Below are positions 22,411-34,159 of a stretch of 64,000 nucleotides of DNA, in pieces. Source of the stretch: Hordeum vulgare subsp. vulgare (Eukaryota; Streptophyta; Magnoliopsida; Poales; Poaceae); contig NC_058520.1 in assembly GCF_904849725.1 (NCBI RefSeq), positions 538,956,083 through 539,020,082 of the forward strand. The letters are read 5' to 3'. A program made the translations under genes and the position numbers. Numbering within the stretch: position 1 is the stretch's first letter; every line of letters starts with the position of its first letter. The notes under the pieces were generated by a model. That model ran no database searches. It saw only the letters and a program-made list of their open reading frames with translations, and was not told the origin of the DNA.

Positions 22411-23662
22411 ACAACTCCCTAGGTATTTTGCCTTGCCTATAATCGGCCGGGAGACACGGTAAATAATACGTAGGATCAGAACATAGCACAACAATTTCAG
22501 TAAGTACGCAGTAGTATCGATGACTACCTTCGCCAACAGAAAAGTAGTGTCCATGAAGATATTGTTGGATCAATCGATGTTACTTTGCATGATTTCAGTT
22601 AGTTTGGATGGTTTGCTTGCTAGGATAGCTCACCTTCGAGTGATCTATAAGGCTGTCTTTGACCGGCTGGATTCGATTAATAGTCGGTCCTTCGTTGCCG
22701 ACAATTTGAAGACCGAGATCAGTTGGGCCTTTAGCCCCCTGTAGCTGCGTGAGAAAAACAGAATGAGGGCTGATTTGCGGCTTCACATATATCTCAACTA
22801 CTAAAACTGCTAGTATAATGGCATGCGTTGTTACGGATCATGTATATATTTGGCCCAATTGCAGACATAATCATAGTGCATGTCAAAATTTGCATGCATA
22901 AAAGTTATATCATGTACTCTAATGATCCAAGTAATTGTCTCTTACAAACTAAGATCTATTTGATGTGTTTAAGATATTTTTATACAATGTGAAGAATATT
23001 GTCTTGAGCTTCATTGCATCACACAATGTGAGCCGCACCCTCATTTTGGTGAGTTGTAAATTATAGGCTATCTATAGATCATTTGATTGGTGTTTTTTTC
23101 TAGAAATGACTTGTTATGTTATGTGGCATTGATGTCAACATATAGAAGCTTCTCATTTCTACTTTTCTTATGGGAAAAAACCAGCCATTCCTTTCACTCA
23201 TGCACCACTCAACCGTCTTCTACTCTGCCCGCACAACCAACCAGCCATCGATTTTCGCTGCATCTCATCTCCCTGCCACAATGTTGTCCTCGCCATCTCT
23301 CCCACGCACTTCCCCTCCATGCCATGGCGTAGCTCGCGCACTCGTTTCCCCACCACCTCCCCTCTCATTCATGGTGTCGCCAGCCCCCTCCTCTCCCTGC
23401 CACTATATGGCCTGCCTCCTTCTCCTCCTAACAACTTCTCGCGCCGCCACCTCGGCACCGAGAGCTTGCCCACTGGTCTAGAAACATGGGTAGCTAGATC
23501 CACCAGGAAGGTGCAAAAGGGACCACAAACCTCGATTAGTTCTAGCCATAGAGCTGACCCGTTCATATGTGGGTTCGACAACCTGATGCACAGTGGTGTG
23601 GCACTACGAATTGGGATATACCTTCATGTTCGAGGCTGCTCACCCGAGGCCGATTTCCAATG
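22411..23662. other. Unclassified flank of the solo Copia LTR
   Basis: No transposon ends or domains were recognised. The part 23180-23500 is pyrimidine- and C-rich, and the proline/serine-rich frames over it look compositional. The sequence continues at 26518 on the other side of the solo LTR. Confidence 0.35.
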
Positions 23663-26512
23663 TGAAAGTGCATGTAGTTCCCATGTGTGGTTTTGGTAAT
23701 TGATGACAATCCTAATGAACTAATGTTTTCATTGAGTTATACATTTGAAGGAATGTTCTATTTGCAATGCATGAAGAATGAACAATATTGGATGAACTGA
23801 AGTATGTTTGTTCCATGAAGATGCAAGAAGGAGCTCGAATGAATTCTAAATGAATGCCATATACATATTGGTGTGCATGCACCAAGGATGAGCTCAATGA
23901 TTGAATCAAATATGATACGATCAAGATGAATTCCATGTGATGAACAAGATGTGATCTATGTGGAGTTCATCGAGGATCTCACACATTCTCATGCTTTGGC
24001 TTATGGTTTCAACCATGATGGATCGAGATCTTGAGAGAATAATTAAAGAGAATAATTCTACATATGTCGACTTGGAAATAGGATCATGATGAGCTCATAT
24101 GTTGAGTCATGGATGATTATGTCTTCAATCAAATAATTCAAGAGAAGAATTCATTATGCCTCTCAAGATATTATGGTGTATCATGAAGACGAGCAAGTTA
24201 TAGACAATATGAGATTCATGGAAAAACTTGATATGGTCATGGTGAATTGAGATATTGGTAATCATTTCTTAAAGCAATGAAGCCTAATAAGAAATAAATA
24301 GGGCCTTCAAAACATCAATATTAATCATGGATCAAAGATAAATGTTGACCAAGATGAAGATCAAAGAGTTAACTCAAAGTTGGTCATCACACAAGCGCAA
24401 ATGATGTACCACATGAGATCTTGTGGTATGGTAAGTAATTGTCAATTGCACTTTGTGTACTAACTCGTACTATGTGCTCTCTATGTCTGTGAGGGTTAGG
24501 TAATTCTCACAGGCTAGCATCAAGAGAGATATTCCAAGTGTCCATGAGAGGGTGACATCAAGTGTTCATGATCATGTTTGACAGGGGCAAGTTCAAAATA
24601 ACCACCCCTAAGGATTACATGCTTGAACCTTGTGGATGTTCACATGATGGACAAGTGAAGATGAATCCAAAGCAAGGCTTTCCACATTTCATATGGGAGA
24701 GCTACTTGAAGACTTCATCAATGTCTTTCCTTCACCTTGATCCAAGAAGAAACAATAACATCAAGCTCAAGTGAAAGGCTCGACTCAAAGGTATTAGTTC
24801 CTTTAACGCTATTGGTGTGGAGTGATGACCGCCGAATAAACATATACACTCAAGAATGGATTATTGGTAGCTATGTGGTGTAGCTCTTTTATGATTCTTA
24901 AGTTTTAGGGATCCCGCACTATTAAGAGGGGATCAAAGGGTTTTGTAATGAACTTGCTCAAGTCAACATCTTCTATACACAATTCCACTCCTATCATATA
25001 TCCCAAAGCAAAACTGTTAGCCAAAAAGGGTTTCCCAAATTCTATACTCAAACCTTTGCATTCATTGCATCATCCATTTTGTTTAATATTGGGTGGTTCT
25101 CTATGTGAAGACCTGGAGCTTTTCAATAGCTACAAAACGAGCATAAGCTCATCAAAATCGGAGTTTGTATGTAAAAGTTACGCATATTATACTATTGGTA
25201 TGCTCGTTGTTTATTGGGGGGCCGGAAGTTCTGGGAAGGTTCCGGGAAAAGTTCCGGGGTAAACAGGAAGTTTGCAAAAATCTGACCCAAAGGGATCCCG
25301 GAAGTTACGGGCCTCCCAGAAGTTCCGGGGGCGAGAAGTTTCGGGCCTCCCGGAAGTTCCAGGGGCCAGAAGTTCAGGACAGGTTCCGGGCTAACCACAA
25401 ACTTTACATTGTGTGCCTCAATAGGGACACGCGGAAGTTCCGGGCTACATTTTTCTGTGCATAACGGGCAGATTTGGTGGGGCAGTATATAAGGTACCCC
25501 TTCTTCCCCAACGAGATAGAGCCTTTGGATATGATATTTCCCCGTTGTTTTGAGCTCTCTCCTCCTCCCCCAAGCCTCAAAACTCCAATCCATTTGGGGG
25601 GAAACTATCCCATGGATCTAGGGTTCATTTGTTGACCTCCTCCATTGTTCCTCTCCTCTCACATCCCTCCATAGCATTAGTTGCTTTTGGTGTGATTTGA
25701 GAGAGGGGGATTTCAGCATTCTTGCCGTAAATCCCGAAGAGATTTCTGAGAGTTTTTTAGAGAGATTTCATCCAAGCATACATCCACTCCTCTCACTTTT
25801 GACCAAAGTAATTTGTGATTTGAGCAATTCTTGATCATTTCCCCTTTGATCTTGTTACTCTTGGAGGTTGGAGACTCCTAGGCGGTAGGAGTGCTTCGGT
25901 GAGGAGTCAACTTGTGATTTGTCCCCCGAAAAGTTTATGAAGGTTTGGAGGCCACCTCAAGGTCTACCACCAGTGGTTGGGAATCGCCTTCGTGGTGATA
26001 TCTCAAGGAGAATAGGGTGAGCCTTCGTGGCGTTGGTGTGCCTTCGTGGTAACATCCACTTCTGTAACAGTGACTAACCCTAACTCCTTACTTGTGGTTT
26101 ACTTTGGTTACTTGAGCGTACATTCAGTACATATTGTCGTCCTCATTATATTGTGTTGGCTATTTCCCTGTAAAGATTAATTATTTAGGCCTACACATTA
26201 TATCCCGCAATTCATACTTGCTACTATTGATATATTTTGTGTTTAGTGTGAATTGCTCACTTGTGCCATACTCTTACATATCTTGTGATATTGCTCGAGT
26301 AAGTTTGTGTAACTTACTTGTGATTATGAGTAATCTTGTTGTGCTCATCTTAGTAGAAGAAGTTGGTGGTGCACTTAGTTGAGCCTAGTATTTTTAGGAT
26401 TTGTGCTTGAAAAGTATCCTATTAGTTTATTTCCGCATTAGGATAAAGCCAAATCTGTAGAAGTTTTTAAAACGCCTATTCACCCCCTCTAGACGACATC
26501 GTGGTCCTTTCA
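23663..26512 (+). mobile_element. Solo Copia LTR with perfect target duplication
   Basis: It starts TGAAAGTGCATG and ends GTGGTCCTTTCA. CAATG stands on both sides (23658-23662 and 26513-26517), an exact 5-bp target duplication, so both ends are firm. The 2850-bp interior has no primer-binding site or ORF and is one LTR. The start, and the end type caccccctctagac, resemble the Copia LTRs at 9092 and 16020, so it is probably the same SIRE-like lineage. TATA box TATATAA at 25486-25492. The orientation follows the LTR start sequence. Confidence 0.85.
25220..25446 (+). repeat. Array of GGAAGTTCCGG-type words in the LTR
   Basis: About eight to ten copies of (c)ggaagttc(c)ggg and variants occur in 225 bases, often followed by gggcctcc. 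The words are near-palindromic (GGAA...TTCC). The array ends about 40 bases before the TATA box at 25486, so it occupies the upstream promoter position. Confidence 0.75.
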
Positions 26513-27430
26513 CAATGCCAAGGAGTGCACATTGTCACGTTGGGGTGGCCGCCAATGGGATGCGACCTTCTACTCATTTGCCCTGCCCATCCACTCAAGT
26601 CTCATGTAGCTGCGAGCATGTTTATCCTTCCTATCGATTAGCTTTATGGATTATATGAAAGGACTTTACGCGTGCACACGTTGCAATGTGCGATAGGCTT
26701 GTGAGCGCAATCCTAATCCCGCTTGATCTTAGTTATGGGGTCCAGTATATAATTAGATTAATTCATCTCCCCTCATTTTAAGGGCGCGGATGGGTGTGTG
26801 CCTCTCTAATGTCTTGCCTTCCTGATTTTCAAGGGTGATTGGATAGGTGGCATGTGCTTTTCGTTGTATGCAATAAAAAGGAAATTAAAAGAAATTAAGC
26901 ACCCCATGCATTGCCTAATTCGGTCTAAATGCCTTGTCGAAAACTGCACGCTCCATCACGCGCGAGTTGGCGGCCCTCTGGATTATATTTCAGTCCTAGT
27001 GTCCATAGACTCACAACGACCAAGTGACGCAAAGTCACAAACTACGTCTTCATCATTTAGACTTTTTCCACTTTTCTTGTCTTTTCTTTGGTTATGCATT
27101 AGAGCCTTGTGTAACTAACCTCTTTGAATGAAATGGCATTCTGCTATACATTTGTCAAAATAAATAACAACCCAAGCGTGTGTTTACTTTTGTAATATTG
27201 TTCCACCAAACCAAAGCATCACCCGCTTATGTTGTAATTGAAGACCATGTTGGGAGTAATGAGATATATACTTCATATATTAAAACCATCAGCCACACAA
27301 AATCAGATTTTACGGTCACTTGTCTATGTTCTTCATAGAGAATACATTTGGTCAAAAATGTAGATTTTGTATAATCAGGAACACCAACTTTGGATGACAC
27401 ATATTTTTCTTTCCTTGTGTAGTTTGTAGT
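26513..27430. other. Unclassified sequence right of the solo LTR
   Basis: It continues the sequence that ends at 23662. It contains a short frame at 26852-27118 with no motif, and AT-rich DNA. No transposon ends recognised. Confidence 0.3.
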
Positions 27431-27439
27431 GCAATCTGG

Positions 27440-28378
27440 TGGGAGTGATGGAAAAAAACACACAAAAAAAATCCAGGTGAAGGGAGGGAGGGAGGTGAGA
27501 CAAAAAAATCGTGGAACGAAAACTACCAGGTAGAGATTTCATAGGATGTGTCATGTGACATTAATGTGTTTAGACGACATATGGCTAATTAATTTAATTT
27601 TGATGATATATAGAAAGATTAATTAAGATGATTGAGCGACTTATGATAAGGTTAATAAATTTGGATTTGATCTTTAAAGATTCATTAAATATTGATCGTG
27701 ATTGATTCTTTCACATTAAGACATTACTAAATAACTTATGACCACATGAAAATTTTGGATTCATTTAGGATTTTTTTTTCATTGTGTGGGAGGTAAAGCA
27801 AAAAAACATAGAAATGGGGTGGTGGAAGGTGATGTGAAAAAATCCAGACGAAATAAATGAGGGTGGAAGGAGGGACGAAAAAAACCCACACAAACGTGGG
27901 AGGAGAGACAAAAAAACGTGAAACGCCGGCTACAAAATCCCGAAGTAGGAGTAGAGATTCGTTTGTCATGATTTAGATGTTAATTTCCTTAAAATCCATT
28001 ATTTAGTTTCCTGAAAATATATTATTTATTTTCTAACACAAAATGCATTAATGAGGAGAAAATGTTGATTTAGATAGGTTAGAAAAGTTAGATTAAAATC
28101 TATTTTTTGTTTCCAAAAAATCTGTTATTTATTTTCTAAAAGTAATTGCACTAATAAGAGGAATCAATTGATTTAAGTAACGTAAAAAGTTAGATCTGTG
28201 ATTTGTTATATGTTAGGAAAGTCCTGATTTGCGGAGACAAAAGAATCGATAAGTCAAGATATGAGGGGGTGGTGGAAGGAGAGACGAAAAAAGATCATGT
28301 AAAAGTGAGAAACGAAAAAAAAAATGAAAAAATGAAATCTAGAGGCTAGCCTACCAACTGAGATATTAGAAATAGAGA
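27440..28378 (-). repeat. Three stacked Helitron 5' ends (-)
   Basis: On the minus strand TCTCTA-type Helitron 5' termini, each preceded by A, start at 27536, 27957 and 28378 (TCTCTACCTGG, TCTCTACTCCTAC, TCTCTATTTCTAAT). Each is followed by similar sequence containing ggtag and runs of tttttcgtctc. They match the ends at 39369 and 39821. No CTAG end for them was found, so they are 5' fragments or nested copies. Confidence 0.55.
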
Positions 28379-28439
28379 TTAAAAAAATGGGAAAGATTAA
28401 TAAAAAAATATGAGCTGCCTAATAAAAAGAGCACTGCAA

Positions 28440-29560
28440 TTGACCCAGACCGATCTTGACTCGAGGCGTCCCTGTTATGCTCGAAATCATTAATTAGGGA
28501 GTACTCGTTTCAAAGATCACTCCCATCTTCCGAGGTTGTGACAAGTGACACACTGCATGCGTGGTACTTGTCGCAACCCGAGAGTTTTCACTTTTTTCGT
28601 AGATTTGTATTTTTAAAACGGCTTATCTCCTAAACCGTGCGTCCAAATCTCAAACCGTTTTCACCGTTGGATTTCTCGCTTGAGATCTTCAAAACTAGAT
28701 CCATGTTGATAGGTTTTGACAATATTTTTATGAAAAAACCGGACCAAAAAAACCATGACTCTCGCTATAGAGAAAAAACAGAAAACACATTTTTTCATGT
28801 TTTTTCCCTTTTTGACACGACGGCCATGCCTCTCACGAAGACAAAAATCGTGCCTCTCATGAAAGCAAAATTATGCCTCTCACAAAAAAACATGATTCTT
28901 TCCTTTACGAGAAGCATGGGCATGCCTTTCGCAAAGGCAAAACACTGGCGTTTGCGGAACGAAGACCGTGCCTCTCACGAAAAAAAAAGAAAAAACTCAG
29001 TTTTCCCTTTTCGAGAGGCGCGGACATGCCTCTTGCGAAGACAAAACCATGCTTCTCGCAGAAACAAAATCATGCCTCTCGCGGAAGCAAAACCGTGCTT
29101 CTCGCTAAAAACAAAAAACACGTTTTTTCGATTCTGAGATGCACGGCTGTGCCTCTCGCAAAAAAAAAGCAAATTTTTTCATGAAAAATAATATTTTTTA
29201 ATTTTTTGGTCAAAAAGGTAACAAAGACCGATGAAAAACCAAAACACCAAAAACAAATAAGAAAAACCAATTAAAAAACCAAAAAGGGTGCAAAAAATAA
29301 AAGAAAAATAATTTCCAAGTGAGCGCTCATAGCGCGAAATATGAGGTCAGCTGAAAATGCGCTAAATGGCGACGCATGAGAGTGCTTGCTCGGAGCCTCC
29401 CAAAGAAGCGATCGATAACTAGTGACTCCAATTATGTTGGGCTTAGAATGTTGAAGATATAGATTGTGTCCTATGTGATGCCCCAAGCGTCCAACAGCAG
29501 CGAGCCGCCAACGAGCGAGTGAACGGGCCAACCCATTTAAAAAATACGCTATTTTCCCTC
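28440..29560. repeat. Dispersed repeat R1 with self-complementary GAGAGGC modules
   Basis: It is homologous to 32140-33170 in the same orientation: shared landmarks are ctcgaaatca(t/c)taatta, the caagtg..gcattg block, ccaaatctcaaaccgtttt and the accg(g/a)tggaaaa(a)cc tail. The centre repeats (c)atgcctctcgcg(a/g)aag modules together with their reverse complements (cgagaggcgcgg). The 166-aa frame over it is a translation of this repeat, not a gene. Family unknown to me. Confidence 0.55.
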
Positions 29561-32139
29561 GTACGTAAGAACCCTGTAATAGGCAGAAAAAACATAAAAA
29601 AATACTGTGGTGAACAGAAAATTAAATGTCTGTTTTTTCGCCCAGCTTTAAAAAGAGCCCTAAATATATATTTGAAAAGATGATCATTTCTAGAAAACAC
29701 TCGTAACACTTCTTCATATTTTTGAACCACACTCAACTATTTTATTTTCGATCATTTTCTGAAAAAGATAAAGAAAAATCACAAATTAAAGCATTTTTCT
29801 AAAACATATACATACTTTGGACAACACGTTTTTCCTAAAAACAAACATGTTTTTGATATTCCTGAACTTTTTTTCAAACACGAGAAAAAATGAATTTGTG
29901 AACAAAAAATAATGATGATAACATTTTAAAACAGTAAATAATGGTATTCCCAAGTAGTTTTATTTTTTTTGAGAATTTATAAAATGGGATCATTTTTTAC
30001 ATTTTATTCAGTTTTATAAAACACAAACATTTTTACACCATTATGGATTTTTCTGAATACAAATTTTTCATGAATGTATAAAAAAATTATTATTTTTGTA
30101 ATCACGGTCATTTATTATAGAACAAGAAACTTTAAAAGGTAAAATAAACTTAAACAATAATAATAAAACATGAAAGACCAATAAAAAGAAATAAAACACA
30201 ATCAAAATGCAAAAAATGAAGAAAAAAGGAAAAAAAACAAGGAAACGGGAAAAATGCAAATGGAAAATAAAAATGAAAAATAGAAAGCAAAATAAACATG
30301 AAAACAAGTAAGAGGAAATAAAACTGCCTCTACCAATTTTCTTACTCAAAACTATGGGAATGGCCTATTTCCTTTTTTCGTTTCTTGAAACTTCGAAAAC
30401 TCTGCGTAGGTGAAGGATCGAGCTTTGAACCTCATGCCTTTGTAGTAACTCGGTGTAACCTACTTGGTTAACGAAAAACAATTTGGTTATCTAGATGGTT
30501 TTTATTTGTTTTTTCTTTTTGTATATGTTCCCCTTTTAAAAAAATTATGAAGTTTTTGTAAATTAAAATTGATAAACTTCTTTTCAAATTCGATGCACTT
30601 TGTCTTTACAAATCAATGAACGATTTTTCAAAACTGATGATTTTTTTGACAATTCGATGAGATTTCCCCGACTTCAATGATTTTTTTACGATTTTGTGAG
30701 CTTTTTTGAAAATCTGATGAGCTTTTTGAAAAATCACTGAGTTGTTTTCAAATTAGTGAAAAAAATTGAAGTGCCTGAACTTTTTTAAAACTCCATGAAC
30801 ATCTTTGAATTTCAAAAAATTTAATTTTTTTAATTTTCCTTATCTTTTTTCGAAAGTCGACGGTTAACCGATCAACTGCTACTAGACAAATGTAATCGAG
30901 CAACCAAGGGAAACTAGTAAATTGCGATCGAGCGATCGCCTTCTACATGAGCCGGTTGCGTGAGCGCCTGCCGACGCACAGAGCACCTATTCGGAGTACC
31001 GTGACACTTTGACGCGAAGCGCGCAAAATAGGGTTTTCCTTCTCCAGTGGCCTTTTACCGGAATCGCACCTTCATGAATTCCCTCTGTTTGGGCATTTAG
31101 GACCCTCATAAAAATGGAACTTTGGTGTTAGTTGTAACTCTAGTTCTTCATCTTTCCTTCAAATGGGAGAATCTCCATTACAAGGCTTACCCTTCAAGGA
31201 AACTTGTGGATGTAGCGACTACTTGTCGCATTAAACGATTTTAAAGGGAAGTCCCACATCAAGAAAACATTGGGCCGACCCATATTAGTGCGGAGGTTGA
31301 AGAATGCGCACTCAGGGAGCAAACCCTGATGTCCAGGGTGATCACCGACGCGACAAACTAGTCCGCCCGCGAGTAGTTACTCGTTAGTAGTAGGATCGGC
31401 TACTACTACAGGCAACTAGAGCAGGTCTTCCTTTAATTTTCTTTGTTTTCTCTTTATTTTATTCAATTTTTTCATTCTTTTCTCTTTTATTCTCCATTTT
31501 TGTTACTTTTTTGTTTTTTCATTGTTTCTTTTTGTTTTTCAATCTATATTTTTATATACATGTTAAACATTTCTTCAAATACTTATTGAACATCTTTGAA
31601 ATACATGTTCAACATTTCCCTTTCTTCTTGTTTTTCATTCTACATTATCGTATATCTCAAAAACATTTTTAAATGAGTGATCAACTTTTTTAAATACGTT
31701 CAACAATGTTCAACGCTTATTCAACATTCTCAAATATTTTTTCAATATTTAATACTTATCTAAAAAAAATTCAAATAGATGTTCAATACTTAGTCAGCAT
31801 TTTCTAAATACTTGTTCTACATTTTAATAGTTATTAACCATTTTCAGAGAATTGTTCACATTTTCCAAATACCTTTTCACATTTTTTAATAAAATCTTGA
31901 TTAACCTTGTTACATGCATGATCAACATTTTTTAAAATACTTCTTCAATATTTTTCAACTAATTATTTAACAGTTTTCAAATGTATATACATTTATAATA
32001 TTTTGAAGTATAAAAGTTAAAAAACATAAAAAAACGGAAGAAAACGAAAAAAGAAGGTCGTGGCCTCCCGGGTTGGTGGGCCGGGCCATCTCGAGCCCCC
32101 CCTCCCCCCACCCCTTCCGCGAGGGATACCTCCTTTCTC
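29561..32139. other. AT-rich non-coding sequence
   Basis: A/T homopolymer-rich DNA at 29561-30840 and 31440-32040 surrounds a mixed-composition stretch (30840-31440). No ORF, transposon end or RNA gene could be supported. Frames here are lysine- or phenylalanine-rich artefacts. Confidence 0.4.
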
Positions 32140-33170
32140 AATCAAGGTGAGACCTGTGCTCCTATTCCTCGAAATCACTAATTAAGGTGTACATCTTCTA
32201 AATGTCACTTTCACCTCCCATGTTTCAACAAGTGGTGCATTGTATGTGTGACATTTGTTGCAACGTGGTAGTTTTCTTTTGTTCGTAGATCCATTAATTC
32301 CAAAAAAATATGTCTTAAACTGTGTGTTCAAATATCAAACTGTTTTAACGTTGAATTCTTGCGTCGAGATCATTAAAATTAGATCACATGTTACAGATTT
32401 TGCACAATTTTTTTCACAAAAAACAGACGAAGAAAACAGATGAAAAAATCGTGCTCCGCACGAAGAAAAACACGTTCTTTTTGTTTCCGAGAGGCACGGC
32501 CATGCATCCTGTAGAAGCAAATCCGTGCCTCTCGCGGCAGGGAAAAACACATATTGTTTCGTGTGCCTCTCCCGGAAGGAAAAAATTCCTTTTTTCGTTT
32601 CCGAGAGGCACGTTCCTCTCGCGGAAGCAATCCATGCCTCCCGCGGAAGAAAAAAAACATATTTTCCGTCTCCAAAAGGCACGACCATGCCTCTCGCCAA
32701 AGCAAATCTATGTGTCTTACGGAAGCAAAACTATATCTCTCGCAAAAAATAATAAAAACACGTTTTTTCATTTCCGAATGGACGACCTTGCCTCTCGAGG
32801 AAAAATAGGGAAATTTGTATTTTTTTGCGCAATATTTTTATTTTTTTTTGTCCAAAGGGTAAGAAAGACCGGTGGAAAACCCAAAAGCCGACACCCCTCC
32901 CTCACCCCCAAAAAAAATCTTCTAAAAAGCCAAAAGTGCGTGCAAAAAAATAAAAAATAAGAAATATTTGAAGAAAACGTCACTGCGACTAATAACACAC
33001 CAACTGGCGGCGCGTGAGTGTGATCCTTGAAAGGATTTTGAAGGAGCGCTCCTGAATTAGTTGCCCTCTTCCTCGATCAAGCAGCGCGCGCTAAGCGAAG
33101 CTATGGCGCGCAAGAGCCTTGGATCCCCTCGCTCAAAATTGGGCCGGCCCAAGTAGGGCGAGACAACCTT
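32140..33170. repeat. Dispersed repeat R2, second copy of R1
   Basis: It has the same order of landmarks as R1. Perfect 12-bp inverted words CGAGAGGCACGG (near 32493) and CCGTGCCTCTCG (near 32525) sit about 30 bases apart, so the modules can fold. The right flank has gggccggcccaa near 33142. Confidence 0.55.
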
Positions 33171-34159
33171 GTTTTCTTTCTTGTTTCAAATATTTCGTTT
33201 TCGTTTACATATTCTGTATTTCTTTATTCTGAATAATTTGGGAGTACAAGAAAATCCAATACTTTAAAAATGTGCATTTTAGAAGAAACGTTCAAGAAAT
33301 CATAAAATGCTCATGATTAAAAATAAATCATAGTTTTACCAAAAATGTTGGAAAATTTAAACAATGTTCACGATTTTGATAACAAAAGTACAGTGAACTA
33401 ATTTTTTTTCATGATTTCGACAAAAAAATCGTTTATTAAAAAAATGTTATGGAAATGAACAAATGGATGGAAATTTAGAAAATATGTTCATAAATTTCAA
33501 ATATCGCCACAAAAAAGGGAAGGAATAAAATAAAGAAACAAATTTAGATCAAAAATGAAAATAAACTGTATTGCAATTCTATGAATGTTTCTCAATTTTG
33601 ATGAACATTTTTGAATCCGATAAACAAAAAGTGAGTTGATAAAAAAATTGAATTTTTGAAAAAAAATCCATTGATTGCCATTTTTTAAATTCGATGAACA
33701 AAAAAATTTCTTGAATTTAAAAAACAATTTACAAAAATGTGAAAAGTACACAAGGACGTAATTTTAAAAGAGAATTGTTCCTGTATTTGAAAATATGTTC
33801 ATGAGTGCCAAAAAATGTTCATGAATTTGAGAAAATATGTTTGCAAATTGAAAAGAGAAAACGAAAATAAAACAGAACGGGAATAAAAATCTCGAATTCA
33901 AAAACAAGCAATTTTTTTTTACGGTTGTGAGAAGATTCTAGAAGCCACGTGGCCTACGTGATGTATAGGGGTGTATAGGAGCCACTAGGTGCCCCCTCAT
34001 GTCAAGGGCGTCATTAATTTAACTTCGGGTAGTAGGGCTTTTTTCTAAATTAAAACATCCTCATGGCCGTGATGTTCACAATTTTTCTGGCCAACGTGTT
34101 TACTAGTCACTAGCGTCTAAAAAAGGTATGAAAAATACAAACCAATAAATTAATTTAGA
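33171..34159. other. AT-rich sequence between R2 and the Helitron
   Basis: A/T-rich with repeated tgttcatgaatttgaaaa-like words, as in the stretch after R1. Nothing else recognised. Confidence 0.35.

Noticed and set aside
28637..29137. 166-aa frame with repeated basic residues
   Set aside because: It covers the GAGAGGC-module repeat R1; frames on both strands are equally long because the module is self-complementary.
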